Source: Paenibacillus elgii NBRC 100335 (GTDB lineage Bacteria; Bacillota; Bacilli; Paenibacillales; NBRC-103111). From it: 43,195 bases of DNA. Shown piece after piece: positions 22,988 to 31,596 of the stretch. The stretch spans positions 1 through 43,195 of the forward strand of contig NZ_BIMB01000062.1 of NCBI RefSeq assembly GCF_004000865.1, written 5' to 3'. The notes beneath the pieces are model-generated. The model was not told where the DNA came from and ran no database searches. It saw nothing but the letters and a program-made list of their open reading frames with translations. Position 1 is the stretch's first letter, and each line of letters begins with the position of its first letter. The position numbers and the translations under genes are program-made.

Positions 22988-25636
22988 CTATTTCCAGCCG
23001 TCAAAGAAATCAAGCTCCGACAGATCGTTTTCGAATGCAAAAAACCGCTTGCTTCCCAAGTACAGCTGCTCGTCCTCCCGCGCAACCGGCACCACATGGA
23101 AGCCCCACTCGTTGTCCTCCGCGAACACGAAAAATTTGACCTCGCCGTTCTGGATGGAATCCGTGTCGTCCTGTGGGATCTTGGCCCCGTACCGTCCGGC
23201 GATGTCCTCATAGCGGATCGGCTCGAAGCTTCCCGGCTCGTTGGCATACGCATACTTGTGGCGCACGGCGCCGTCGCTTCCCTTCAAGAAGAGCTCCACC
23301 TCCTTGACCTCGAACGGCCGGGAGATGGACCCCTGCACCTGATTCAACCTTTCCTGGCTGCTGATCAAGAGCTTCTCCTGACGGCTGTGGGTGAAGGCGC
23401 TGACGGTATAAGGGACGACTGGGGCATGATTCGTAATATAGGCCTCGATCGTGCCCGCCTTTCTCGCGCTGAGATAACGAATCGCTCCCCGCAGACAGGC
23501 CAGCTTCAATTCCGGAACGCTGTCGCTTTCCTCGGTTTTTTGCCGGAATTCGATGCTGCGTCCGGGGACGAATTCCTTCAGCGCTTCGCGGAAGCTGTCG
23601 ATGCGGCAAGATTGGCCGGTCAGCTTGATGATGGAGTATTCCTGCAGCCGTCCGTCCTGATAAAAGTCTTCCAGGAACTTGCGCACGATGTCGTAAATAT
23701 CTGCTTTGATCAACAGGTTGATCTCGTTAATATTGAACACGACGCGGGGGAATTCGTAGATATCCTTCATGCGGCCGTTCTCGTAGGCGGACAGGCACCA
23801 GCGGTCCACCGCCGTAATTTTCAGGTCCTGCTCCTGCCGGTCCCCGGTCTGCGAATCGAACCGGTTGCGCAAAATGCCCGTCTTGCGGAAAAACTCTTTC
23901 TTCATGCAGTCGGCAATTTCCCACAAAAAGTAATAATTGCTTTTTACCCGCAGGTATTCTTCCCGCGTCCGGTTTTCGTAATCCTTGAACCGGGTCGGAA
24001 TGATATGTTCCGCCTCGCGGTAGCGCGCTTCAAAGCGTTCGTAGACCGATTCGACGCCGAATTCGTCCACATGCCGGAACAAGTCTGGGCCGGGAATGCC
24101 GATCAGGCTGTCGATATCCGGCACGCTGCCGCCCTTCGTGTAATAGTCGGCAAAGACGATTTTCATGAACTGCAAAATCCGGTATGTAATGTTGTTGCCG
24201 CCAAAATTGGTGTCGCCGTTCTCGTAGGCCGTATGAATATCCAGCTTGTAGGAGATGTGTCCGTCCTCGATCCGAAACCGGCACGAAGACAAATCCGTCG
24301 TTCCCCCGCCGCAGTCGATGACAAGCGCGTTATACGTCTCGCCGTCCGCAAACGTATTTTTCTCGATCTGATCGGCGATCGTATTGAACAGCACGGCCAT
24401 CCCTTCGTCCAGCGCGTCGTCCGATTCGATGCGGTAATCCGGCAGCAGCTCCGCGAACATTTCGGCGAATTGCGTCTTCAGCTTCACAGGGCTGGAAATG
24501 TGCAGCTTGCGGAAGCGGCACTTGAATTGGTGCTCCGCCGTCTCGATCACGTGAAGCAGATAGGCGCGCAAAATGTCGTTTCTACGGACGACCGCCGTAT
24601 TCCCTTGTCCGTCCACAATTTCCTCGGGAAGCTTATACCGGTTGACCCAACGCTTGATGCCGTGAAAGACGGTAGCATGGCCGGTATACCCGTTCTTCTT
24701 CATAAATTTCATGGCTTCATGGCCAAAATAATATTTCACCTGCTGCGTATCCGAGCAGTCCGCTACGGCGACAATCGTCGGCAGCAGCTCGATCCACTCC
24801 TCCCGTTTGCCGCCGGCCACCGGGAATTTCACCAGATTGATGCTGTTCAACCGAAGCGTCCCGTTCAAAAGATCATGGCGGGAGGGATTGGAAATGTAGC
24901 TGCTGTCCAAATAGGCGCCCGCCGTTGTGTTGGACGTTCCGAAATCGATGGCCAGCACCGCGTCGGTATCTTCCAGATCCCGGATTTCCAGTTCGGGAAT
25001 CGGAATCCGCCAGTAGTGCAGATTCGTTGGCGGCAACGGCCTGTTGCGGGCGTAAGTCTGGTATACATATTCCGAATCCTGCTTGCGGAACAGCAGGAAG
25101 CTGTAATTTTTGTTCGAGGTGCGGCGAAACGACATTTCATTAGAAGCGGTCAGGCAGTACATGCCCGGGTCCGACCCGTCCTTGACCAGATTCATAATGC
25201 CGCACAGCTCCATATGATCGTTGACGAGCAGCACGTTCGATTCGGTGACGGTGCCCGGTGCTTTGACCCGGTATTGGTCCAGCTTATCTACCTTAAGTCC
25301 GTCGTACAGCGTCACCTTGGCCGGAATTTGAATGCTGCCGTCATCCGGTAGCGGCGTATTCAAATACCGGGCGATCACCGCCTCCACGCGCTCCCATCCG
25401 TGCTCGTCGTAGCTTTGGATCAGCAGGCTTTGCTCCGCGCTGCGGTATTTCAGAATCGTGCGGATGAGCGCTTCGCGGTCGAGCGGTCCCGAGAGCCCCT
25501 CGACCAGCTTTTCCTTATGGCAGATGCTCCGCAATTGCAGCGTCGTCATCTCCGACAGCTCGTCCCGCGTGTACTTGACCTTGCTCGTCTCTTCCGTGCC
25601 GCCGTTCTTCGGCGAATGCAGCTTATACGTTCTCAT
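22988..25636 (-). CDS. Hsp70/actin-fold ATPase with N-terminal SAP-like segment
   Basis: A protein of about 882 residues. Residues 22-65 form a SAP-like helix-extended-helix (YTRDELSEMTTLQLRSICHK, then LVEGLSG). The Hsp70/actin ATPase domain starts near residue 226 with phosphate-1 motif LAIDFGTSNTTAGAY, then phosphate-2 motif VIDCGGGTTDLSSC and adenosine-motif-like IIKLTGQSCRIDSF. The C-terminal 250 residues replace the normal substrate-binding domain. Many Hsp70s are about 600 residues, so this one is enlarged. The ATG at 25636 has an AAAGGAG site. A J-domain gene lies in the same cluster, a likely partner. With no ClpV gene in sight, this ATPase may help assemble or recycle the sheath or load effectors; this is inference. 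Confidence 0.85.
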   Translation of the reverse strand: MRTYKLHSPKNGGTEETSKVKYTRDELSEMTTLQLRSICHKEKLVEGLSGPLDREALIRTILKYRSAEQSLLIQSYDEHGWERVEAVIARYLNTPLPDDGSIQIPAKVTLYDGLKVDKLDQYRVKAPGTVTESNVLLVNDHMELCGIMNLVKDGSDPGMYCLTASNEMSFRRTSNKNYSFLLFRKQDSEYVYQTYARNRPLPPTNLHYWRIPIPELEIRDLEDTDAVLAIDFGTSNTTAGAYLDSSYISNPSRHDLLNGTLRLNSINLVKFPVAGGKREEWIELLPTIVAVADCSDTQQVKYYFGHEAMKFMKKNGYTGHATVFHGIKRWVNRYKLPEEIVDGQGNTAVVRRNDILRAYLLHVIETAEHQFKCRFRKLHISSPVKLKTQFAEMFAELLPDYRIESDDALDEGMAVLFNTIADQIEKNTFADGETYNALVIDCGGGTTDLSSCRFRIEDGHISYKLDIHTAYENGDTNFGGNNITYRILQFMKIVFADYYTKGGSVPDIDSLIGIPGPDLFRHVDEFGVESVYERFEARYREAEHIIPTRFKDYENRTREEYLRVKSNYYFLWEIADCMKKEFFRKTGILRNRFDSQTGDRQEQDLKITAVDRWCLSAYENGRMKDIYEFPRVVFNINEINLLIKADIYDIVRKFLEDFYQDGRLQEYSIIKLTGQSCRIDSFREALKEFVPGRSIEFRQKTEESDSVPELKLACLRGAIRYLSARKAGTIEAYITNHAPVVPYTVSAFTHSRQEKLLISSQERLNQVQGSISRPFEVKEVELFLKGSDGAVRHKYAYANEPGSFEPIRYEDIAGRYGAKIPQDDTDSIQNGEVKFFVFAEDNEWGFHVVPVAREDEQLYLGSKRFFAFENDLSELDFFDGWK

Positions 25637-25679
25637 GTCTCCGCTCCTTTCGTAGAGGACCAAGTCCAGTGAATAACTG

Positions 25680-25770
25680 TCCGCTGCGCAAGCGGATCAT
25701 TCTTCCGATCGCTGCCCCACCCCACAAAGTGAAGTCTATCCATGGAAGCAAATCAGAGTACTTTGTGGGG
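25680..25770. repeat. Inverted repeats in the gap before the Hsp70-like gene
   Basis: Two inverted repeats lie in the 259-base gap 25637-25895. A small hairpin (TCCGCT / AGCGGA, 25680-25696) lies before the Hsp70 ribosome site. A longer pair, CCCCACAAAGT (25720-25730) and ACTTTGTGGGG (25760-25770), encloses a 29-base loop that contains CCATGG. They may be part of an mRNA structure that tunes Hsp70-like protein output, or a dispersed intergenic repeat. The rest of the gap shows nothing else. Confidence 0.5.
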
Positions 25771-25895
25771 ACCCCCGACCACGGATTCTTGGATTCAATA
25801 ACCATTTGGCGGGGAGAATCCGGGGACAAAGGCGAACGCTAACGCTTCTCCAGAACGATTCCGCTTACTCCGCTCGTATTCACCGGACATCAAAA

Positions 25896-26594
25896 TTAAT
25901 ACATCGCGATCTGATCCACGCGCATCGTGTCCTCAACGTCCACAATGCCGAAATGATGCTCCCAATACGTCTCCGTATGAAAACGCACGGGCAGAAACAG
26001 GTCCTTGATCAGTTCCAGCTTCGCCCGTGTGATCTCATTTTCCCGCTGTCCCACGTAGAACAGCAGTTCGTCCTTTTCCTCGCAGTTCGCGTAAATCGTC
26101 GAGTGCTTGAACAATTTCCGCATCGTGTCCTTCAACAGATACACCGCTTCCCCCGTCTCGTACAGCCGCAGCAGATTGCAGGCCACGACTTCCCGCTCCT
26201 CCCGGTTCAGCAGCTTCAGCCGGTCCCGAACGCCATCGCCGAACAGCCCCGCTTCCATATCCCGGAGCACGAACCGGATATAAAATTCCCGCTTGTTCAT
26301 CCCCTGCATAAGGTCGATATCGGTCAAGAAATGCATCGCAAGATCGAACAGCGTGCGCCGGAATTCCGAATCCTCTTGATTGTTAATATCGAACAGATCG
26401 CGGAAAATATCGTAAAACCGGTAATACGGATTCACTTCGACCGTACGCTCTTCGACGGTGCGGGCATTCAGCGTTTCGGTGCTCAGCTCCATATAAGGCG
26501 AGTATACTTTGGCGGGGGCAAAATAAAGGTCATCCTTCGGCGTGCCCGCGTCCGCAGCCCGAATGACCAGATCCCATACGTAATTCAAGCCCAT
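25896..26594 (-). CDS. Conserved cluster protein, candidate baseplate wedge subunit
   Basis: A 232-residue soluble protein, no signal peptide. It begins MGLNYVWDLVIRAADAG, a start like that of phage and eCIS structural proteins that pack on the tube end. It has a helical middle with many aromatic residues (YRFYDIFRDLFDINNQ) and ends HHFGIVDVEDTMRVDQIAMY. The ATG at 26594 overlaps the preceding gene by 10 bases and has a GAAGGGGA site, so the two are translated together. I do not recognise the family. A baseplate role is inferred from position and co-translation. Confidence 0.6.
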   Translation of the reverse strand: MGLNYVWDLVIRAADAGTPKDDLYFAPAKVYSPYMELSTETLNARTVEERTVEVNPYYRFYDIFRDLFDINNQEDSEFRRTLFDLAMHFLTDIDLMQGMNKREFYIRFVLRDMEAGLFGDGVRDRLKLLNREEREVVACNLLRLYETGEAVYLLKDTMRKLFKHSTIYANCEEKDELLFYVGQRENEITRAKLELIKDLFLPVRFHTETYWEHHFGIVDVEDTMRVDQIAMY

Positions 26595-27862
26595 TCCCCT
26601 TCGCAGACGTATTCTGGAAAATACATTTGGATCTCCGAAACGACGAAGCTCATCAAATCCTGCAAAATAAAGCTTCCGCTCCGACGGGCTCTAAAACGGA
26701 GCCGCATCCGTTTTTTGTCGTTCTCCACCCGCACGTTGTCGCTGATGAACGGGTTCATCCCATAGGTGACTTCCTTCCCGTCCGCCTCGTCCATAATCTC
26801 GACCTGCACCAGCTCGAGATCGTCCGAAGCCTCGAAGGAGCCCGCGATCCGCGCTATCTCGCCCTTCGCCCGGACGACGACCGGATGCTTGCGGGAGAAA
26901 CGGCCGGTGAAGCTGCTTTTCCGCTTGTTCGAAACGAGCTCGTAAGCCAGCCGGCCGAGCTTCGTCGGTGTCGGCTGCGTAATTTTCAGCACGTTCCAGT
27001 TCCCGGATTTGTCCTGCGGGGACACGATGGTCAGTTCCTCCGGCATCCGCTTGATATATCGGATCAGCGCCTCGTCCCCGTCGACCAAATAGCCGTGCTG
27101 CGTCCCCGTTTTGCGCAAGGACAGTACATGCTCGAAATTAATCCGGTCGGCGGCAGGTACCGGAAAGCCTACGTTTTTGAGCTCCAGGCGCTCGATGTTC
27201 CACATCGGCACCATGTCCAGCTTTTTGTACGCTTCGAATTCCTCAAGGAATATCCGGATCTCAAGCAGCTCCTCCTCCGGACCCGAAGGCTGCTCCCCGC
27301 CGGTCCACAGCACGTCGAAAAACTTGCCCGCGTACGGATGATTCACCGTCTTCCACGGCACGTTGTTTTTTTGGAAAATAAAATAGAGCTTTTCCAGCTC
27401 GCGGATATACGTCTGGTTTTGCCGCAGACGCACCTGTATGGACCGGGTGCCTCCTGTAGTCACGATTTCTCCCCGGAACGTGCGCTTGCCCCGAAGCAGC
27501 TCCTTCAGCCTGGAGTAATCGCATTGTAAAAACAGCGTCATCAGCAGCGCCTCTTCCCCGCGCTGCATTTGCTCCGTCACGCTTCGCAGGTCGCACGTTT
27601 TCGGCTCGGTGTCGGCGGCAAGCATCGGGTACAGAAACTCGTGAATCGGATCGATCTCTTCCCGGGCACATAAGGTCACATAGATGTCGTCCCGGTCCTC
27701 CTGGTCCTCCACCTCGTTAAACACGCGCTCCTCCAGCTTGCGGTTCAAGTCCTCCTGATACTCCACCAGGTTCAAAAAGACGCCCGTCACAATCTGCTTC
27801 AAGAGCTTGCGCTGTTCGAGATCCTCCATTCGGCTCAGCCTGTCCAGCAAGATGTCTTTCAT
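26585..27862 (-). CDS. Conserved cluster protein, candidate baseplate component (TssF-like position)
   Basis: A 425-residue soluble protein. The N-terminal third is helical and acidic, with a run like LVEYQEDLNRKLEERVFNEV; the C-terminal two-thirds are beta-rich (NVLKITQPTPTKLGRLAYELV, GSFILQDLMSFVVSEIQMYF). No catalytic motif is seen. The ATG at 27862 lies 7 bases after the preceding stop, and its end overlaps the next gene. Size and beta-rich C-terminus would suit a baseplate wedge such as TssF, but I cannot find a diagnostic motif. The gene is certain; its role is inferred. Confidence 0.6.
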   Translation of the reverse strand: MKDILLDRLSRMEDLEQRKLLKQIVTGVFLNLVEYQEDLNRKLEERVFNEVEDQEDRDDIYVTLCAREEIDPIHEFLYPMLAADTEPKTCDLRSVTEQMQRGEEALLMTLFLQCDYSRLKELLRGKRTFRGEIVTTGGTRSIQVRLRQNQTYIRELEKLYFIFQKNNVPWKTVNHPYAGKFFDVLWTGGEQPSGPEEELLEIRIFLEEFEAYKKLDMVPMWNIERLELKNVGFPVPAADRINFEHVLSLRKTGTQHGYLVDGDEALIRYIKRMPEELTIVSPQDKSGNWNVLKITQPTPTKLGRLAYELVSNKRKSSFTGRFSRKHPVVVRAKGEIARIAGSFEASDDLELVQVEIMDEADGKEVTYGMNPFISDNVRVENDKKRMRLRFRARRSGSFILQDLMSFVVSEIQMYFPEYVCEGEWA

Positions 27863-27868
27863 GGGAAC

Positions 27869-29578
27869 TCACTTGCCTCCTCCCTCGGTCTTCTCGGCCT
27901 GACCGCCGCTTGCCGCTTTGGCTCCGCCTTGACCGGCAGCCCCTTGGTTTGCCGCACCCGCTTCACCTGCGCCTTGAGCTGCCGGAGCGCGTCCGCCTCC
28001 CGCAGCTCCGTCGGCTCCGGCCGGCTGGGGCGGCTGCGGAGGCGGGTTCAGCTTCTCCTGGGCCTTCGTAATTTTCCGCTCGACGCCCAGCACCTTCTCC
28101 AGCATGTTGATTTCCTGATAAATCTCCTGCGCCATGGCGTAGGAGGTTACGGCCTGCTCATAAGCCTGCGCCGTATAGCTCTGGTCGCCCTTCTTCTCCA
28201 GCTTGTCGGCGTCCAGCTGCTTCTTCTCCTTAAAGACGCCGGCGATCTTCGCGTCCGCTGCCTCCAGCTTCGAGGACAGCTCCTTTTCCCCGCTTGCAAA
28301 ATCGGCCTGCTGCGCTTCCTTTTTCGCTTTCGCGTAAGTTTCCTTGGCGCCTTCGTAATCCTGCGCTTGCAGCTTCTGATCCCCCTGCTTCATCAGCTCC
28401 GTAATTTGCTGGTAAGTGCGGGCTTTGGCAATTTTGCTCTCGATATCCTTCTCATCGTATACGCTTTGCTGCTTCGCTTCCTTCTGTGCCTTCTCGTAGC
28501 TGTCGAGCGCCTTGACATAATTTCCGTCTTTGAAGGAGCCATCTCCGTCCACGATGAGCTGCGCCGTCTTTTGCTTTTTGCCGATGAGCCGCATATGGAC
28601 GACATCGCTCACTTTGATCGCCGCATTGCGCGCTTCGCTGTACTCCTTGACGGCACCCGGATAATCCTTCTCCTGCACCGCCTCGTCGCCGCTTTTTTCA
28701 CGCTCGAGGATGGCGGCCGCCGCCTCCACTTTGGCCTTGGCGGTCTTGTATGTATAATAATAGGCTCCTCCTCCCAGCAGCAGGAGAGGAATCAGCACCA
28801 GGGCGATCCTTTTTATGATTTTCCATTTTTTCTTCGGGTCTTCCTTGAACACTTTGTTGACATAAACGGCCGCAGCCGTGTAATTCGGCACTTGCTTATT
28901 CTGCCGGCTGAGCAGTACATCCTCCAGCGTATCGACAAGCTCCGCCGGCTCCTTGACCTCTTCCAGCGCATCCAGCATCTCTGCGCCGTCTACGTTCTCC
29001 CAAATCCCCGGCGTACAGAGCAGCAGGACATCGCCTTCGGACAGCACCGTCTTCTTGGAAACGAACGGCTCGAAAGCGCCCGGCTTCCCCATATACCACA
29101 GCAGATTGTGCCGTTCCTCGTGCTTGTCCAGCCGGTCCTCGGACAGCTCCCCCGCATCGGCCATCGACCGCGACAAGCTCTGATCCTTGCTTTTCGTATG
29201 CAATCTTCCATTGCGAAATTGATACAGCCGGGTGTTCCCGGATACCGCCCACACCATCCGGGTGTAGTCCGTAGCGACCAGCGTCAGACTGACCTTACGC
29301 CGGACCCGACGGCTTTCGATCTGCAGCAATTCGTGCGCTTCCCACAAATACCGTTTCAGCTTCCGCCGGGACAGCGTCGGCTTATCTAGAAAACTGCCAA
29401 GGACGCTCTTGACCGCCAGTTCGGCGCTTTCTTTCTCCGTATCGGAATCAAGCCCTCGGGCAATCACATAGCAAGCTTTATCGTCCTGCTCCGTAAACGC
29501 AAAATAATCCTTGTTGCGGATAAACGTCCCCGCCTCGGATAGAAAGCTCGTTTTGAAATCGCTGTTTTCCTTACGCAT
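27869..29578 (-). CDS. Degenerate PP2C-like membrane protein with TPR-like repeats
   Basis: A 569-residue protein. Residues 1-240 follow the PP2C layout (SLTLVATDYTRMVWAVSGNTRLYQF, VLLLCTPGIWENV), but key acidic residues are replaced: the usual ADG motif reads RGLDSD and the later SDG reads CTPG, so it is probably inactive. A basic stretch and one transmembrane helix follow (about residues 260-285). Residues 285-500 hold repeats such as GDQKLQAQDYEGAKETYAKAKKEA and KGDQSYTAQAYEQAVTSYA. The end is a Pro/Gly/Ala-rich tail of about 60 residues. It sits next to the intact PP2C gene. It may anchor the complex to the membrane and sense phosphorylated or assembled partners. The ATG at 29578 lies 7 bases after the phosphatase stop. 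Confidence 0.8.
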   Translation of the reverse strand: MRKENSDFKTSFLSEAGTFIRNKDYFAFTEQDDKACYVIARGLDSDTEKESAELAVKSVLGSFLDKPTLSRRKLKRYLWEAHELLQIESRRVRRKVSLTLVATDYTRMVWAVSGNTRLYQFRNGRLHTKSKDQSLSRSMADAGELSEDRLDKHEERHNLLWYMGKPGAFEPFVSKKTVLSEGDVLLLCTPGIWENVDGAEMLDALEEVKEPAELVDTLEDVLLSRQNKQVPNYTAAAVYVNKVFKEDPKKKWKIIKRIALVLIPLLLLGGGAYYYTYKTAKAKVEAAAAILEREKSGDEAVQEKDYPGAVKEYSEARNAAIKVSDVVHMRLIGKKQKTAQLIVDGDGSFKDGNYVKALDSYEKAQKEAKQQSVYDEKDIESKIAKARTYQQITELMKQGDQKLQAQDYEGAKETYAKAKKEAQQADFASGEKELSSKLEAADAKIAGVFKEKKQLDADKLEKKGDQSYTAQAYEQAVTSYAMAQEIYQEINMLEKVLGVERKITKAQEKLNPPPQPPQPAGADGAAGGGRAPAAQGAGEAGAANQGAAGQGGAKAASGGQAEKTEGGGK

Positions 29579-29584
29579 CGGGTT

Positions 29585-30439
29585 CTACCAGCCTTTTTCC
29601 AAAATCACGACGGTCGCGTTGTCCTGGTGCGTGAGCTGCTTCCGCTCGATCGCTTCGATGATTTCTTGGGCAGCGTCGTAGGCCGAAATCGGTTTGGACA
29701 AAATGTCCTCCAGCTCCACTTCCGTGAGCGTATTGTACACGCCGTCGCTGCACAGGATGACTTTGTCCCTCTTTTGCAGCCGTACGGGCTCCGTGCCGAT
29801 CTCGATATTTTTGAAGCCTTCGTAGCCCAAATAGTTGACCAGATGGTTCTTCATCGGACTGTCCAGCGCTTCGTCCCGCGTAATTTCCCCGGATACAAAG
29901 CGTTCCTCCAGCACCGACTCCAGAATGTGCTTCTGATTGACGTCAATGAAGTCCCCGTTCCGGAAAATTTTGATGAGGCTGTCCCCCACCGCTCCCCAGT
30001 GAAGGTTGCCGTCTTCCACCACAACGGCGACCAGTGTCGTTCCTCCCTGCGCCCCTTTCAGGGTATGCATGATTTCCGCATTGCTTGCTACAGCCGCAGT
30101 CGTGAAAAATTCGGGAAGCTCCCGAATATGCTCCAGCTTGAGAAACTGTTTGACGAACGTCGTCACGGCAGCCGTGCTCGCCGCCCTGCCTCCCGACAGT
30201 CCGCTGATGCCGTCGGCCAGAACGGCGATCGTCCCGTGCGGGCTGACGAAGGTGGAGAAATAGTCGTCCTGCTCCTCGCGCGCCCCGATCGTCTGGCCGT
30301 TGCCGATCTCGATCTTCGGAACAGCGTTGTCCTGATGAAGCAGACCTCTCCTGATGCGGAACAAAACCACAAGGGTGCAGGCGCAGGCCCAGACGATAAC
30401 GTAAGGCAGCCATTCGTGTTGTTCCGGCATGCTCATCAT
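29585..30439 (-). CDS. PP2C-type Ser/Thr protein phosphatase (PppA-like)
   Basis: A 284-residue phosphatase with an N-terminal membrane helix (YVIVWACACTLVVLF, about residues 13-28). Metal-binding and catalytic motifs are intact: REEQDD, VLADGISG, GGTTLVAVVV, WGAVGDS, ILCSDGVYN and HQDNATVVIL. It should remove phosphate from Ser/Thr residues. In T6SS the comparable PppA counters the kinase PpkA and so switches firing. Starts at 30439, 30436 and 30430 are all ATG; the AAGGA site best fits 30430, but the first overlaps the FHA stop as ATGA. The likely counter-enzyme is the kinase at 37771-38712. Confidence 0.93.
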   Translation of the reverse strand: MMSMPEQHEWLPYVIVWACACTLVVLFRIRRGLLHQDNAVPKIEIGNGQTIGAREEQDDYFSTFVSPHGTIAVLADGISGLSGGRAASTAAVTTFVKQFLKLEHIRELPEFFTTAAVASNAEIMHTLKGAQGGTTLVAVVVEDGNLHWGAVGDSLIKIFRNGDFIDVNQKHILESVLEERFVSGEITRDEALDSPMKNHLVNYLGYEGFKNIEIGTEPVRLQKRDKVILCSDGVYNTLTEVELEDILSKPISAYDAAQEIIEAIERKQLTHQDNATVVILEKGW

Positions 30440-30966
30440 TCCTTACCCGATTGATCTTGGTCCCACTCGAAATGCACTCCGCATAACGGAATGAACAGAA
30501 ACTTGCTGAGTCCGAGCTGCACGACATCGTACGCGGTTAATTCGACCGGCGTGTACACCGCTTCGTTGTTATGGTAAGCGAGCCCCGACGCATCGCCCGG
30601 CAGCAGGAAAAAATTCCGCTTCTTCGGGTCGTACACGACGACCGCGTGATTCCGGCGGGAGATGGTGTTGTCCCCAATGATCCGGATGTGCATATCCTCG
30701 GCCCGGCCGATGAAATTTTTCTCCGCCATGATCCGGTAATCCTGACCTTGCTGCGGTCCTTCGATGCAGACAAGCCACCCGGTCACCGGCTCAATGCCTT
30801 CGGACTCCCCCAGATAAGGCATCGTCTTTTCGTCCTCCTGGACTCTTGCCGCTTTCTTGCTCTCGGCTTTGGAAGCCGGCTCCACGACCATGCTGCAATA
30901 GGGGCATACGCTGCCGTGCTTTCTCGTACTGAACATGTGTCCGTTGGCGCATCTTGTCAAACTCAT
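30436..30966 (-). CDS. Zinc-ribbon plus FHA domain protein
   Basis: A 176-residue cytoplasmic protein. A zinc ribbon at the N-terminus (CANGHMFSTRKHGSVCPYC) is followed by an acidic linker and a forkhead-associated domain with the binding residues in FIGRAEDMHIRI and ISRRNHAVVV. FHA domains bind phosphothreonine, so it may be the substrate or reader of the cluster's kinase. The ATG at 30966 has a GGGGGAA site; an upstream ATG at 31005 lacks one. It overlaps the phosphatase start by 4 bases. It resembles Fha-type T6SS scaffolds in role, not in length. Confidence 0.88.
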   Translation of the reverse strand: MSLTRCANGHMFSTRKHGSVCPYCSMVVEPASKAESKKAARVQEDEKTMPYLGESEGIEPVTGWLVCIEGPQQGQDYRIMAEKNFIGRAEDMHIRIIGDNTISRRNHAVVVYDPKKRNFFLLPGDASGLAYHNNEAVYTPVELTAYDVVQLGLSKFLFIPLCGVHFEWDQDQSGKE

Positions 30967-31017
30967 TGATATCCATTCCCCCGTCTGCTTCTTCTCAAAG
31001 CTCAAAGCCGAATTGCC

Positions 31018-31569
31018 TTACTTGACCAACAGCCGCGTATTGGCAATGTAAATCGTATCGCCCGAATGCACTTGCTCGGGCTCATCGCCGTTCAGCAGCC
31101 GCTTGCCGCTTTCGCCACGTTTCTTGATGCCGACGCCGTTGCTGGAGTCGAGGTCTTCGATGTACCAGTTGCCGGAAGCGTAGTTCAGCACCGCGTGCTG
31201 CTTGCTGACCAGGGCGGCATACTCGGTGCCCGACAAATCGATCTGCACCTCCAGATCGGAAGAGCTTCTCCCGATCAGAAGCGACGTCTCCCCGTGGATG
31301 TACCATTCTTTGATCCGATCGCCGTCATCGCCAAGCAGCGCCAGCTTCGTAATCGCCGCTTCCTTCTTGGCTTCGGGCGCCGACGCGGCCGTCCGCCCGT
31401 ACTTTCGCCAAGCCATTCCCGTCAAGCCGATGATGAAAAAGACGGCGACGAACAGCTTCAGGGCGACGTTGGTGTTCCATATATACGTATAAACCAGGGT
31501 AAAAGCCGCGACCAGCGCGATCAGCACGTTGACTACAGTTACCCATACGGATTTTTTTTCGCTCAACAT
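31018..31569 (-). CDS. Membrane FHA-domain protein
   Basis: A 183-residue protein with two N-terminal transmembrane helices (about residues 8-30 and 35-53) and a C-terminal FHA domain. The FHA residues are seen in LLIGRSSSDL, SKQHAVLNY and DLDSSNGVGI. It would display a phosphothreonine-binding domain on the inner face of the membrane. The ATG at 31569 follows a GGGGGAA site. It sits between the J-domain gene and the zinc-ribbon FHA gene. It is a good candidate for docking the sheath assembly at the membrane, in place of the missing TssJLM complex; this is inference. Confidence 0.9.
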   Translation of the reverse strand: MLSEKKSVWVTVVNVLIALVAAFTLVYTYIWNTNVALKLFVAVFFIIGLTGMAWRKYGRTAASAPEAKKEAAITKLALLGDDGDRIKEWYIHGETSLLIGRSSSDLEVQIDLSGTEYAALVSKQHAVLNYASGNWYIEDLDSSNGVGIKKRGESGKRLLNGDEPEQVHSGDTIYIANTRLLVK

Positions 31570-31596
31570 TGGTTCCCCCGTTGGAACAGGATGTGC

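Noticed and set aside
22967..25351. A 794-codon open frame on the plus strand
   Set aside because: It is the antisense shadow of the Hsp70-like gene; its translation shows no domain, while the minus strand has ATPase motifs and good ribosome sites.
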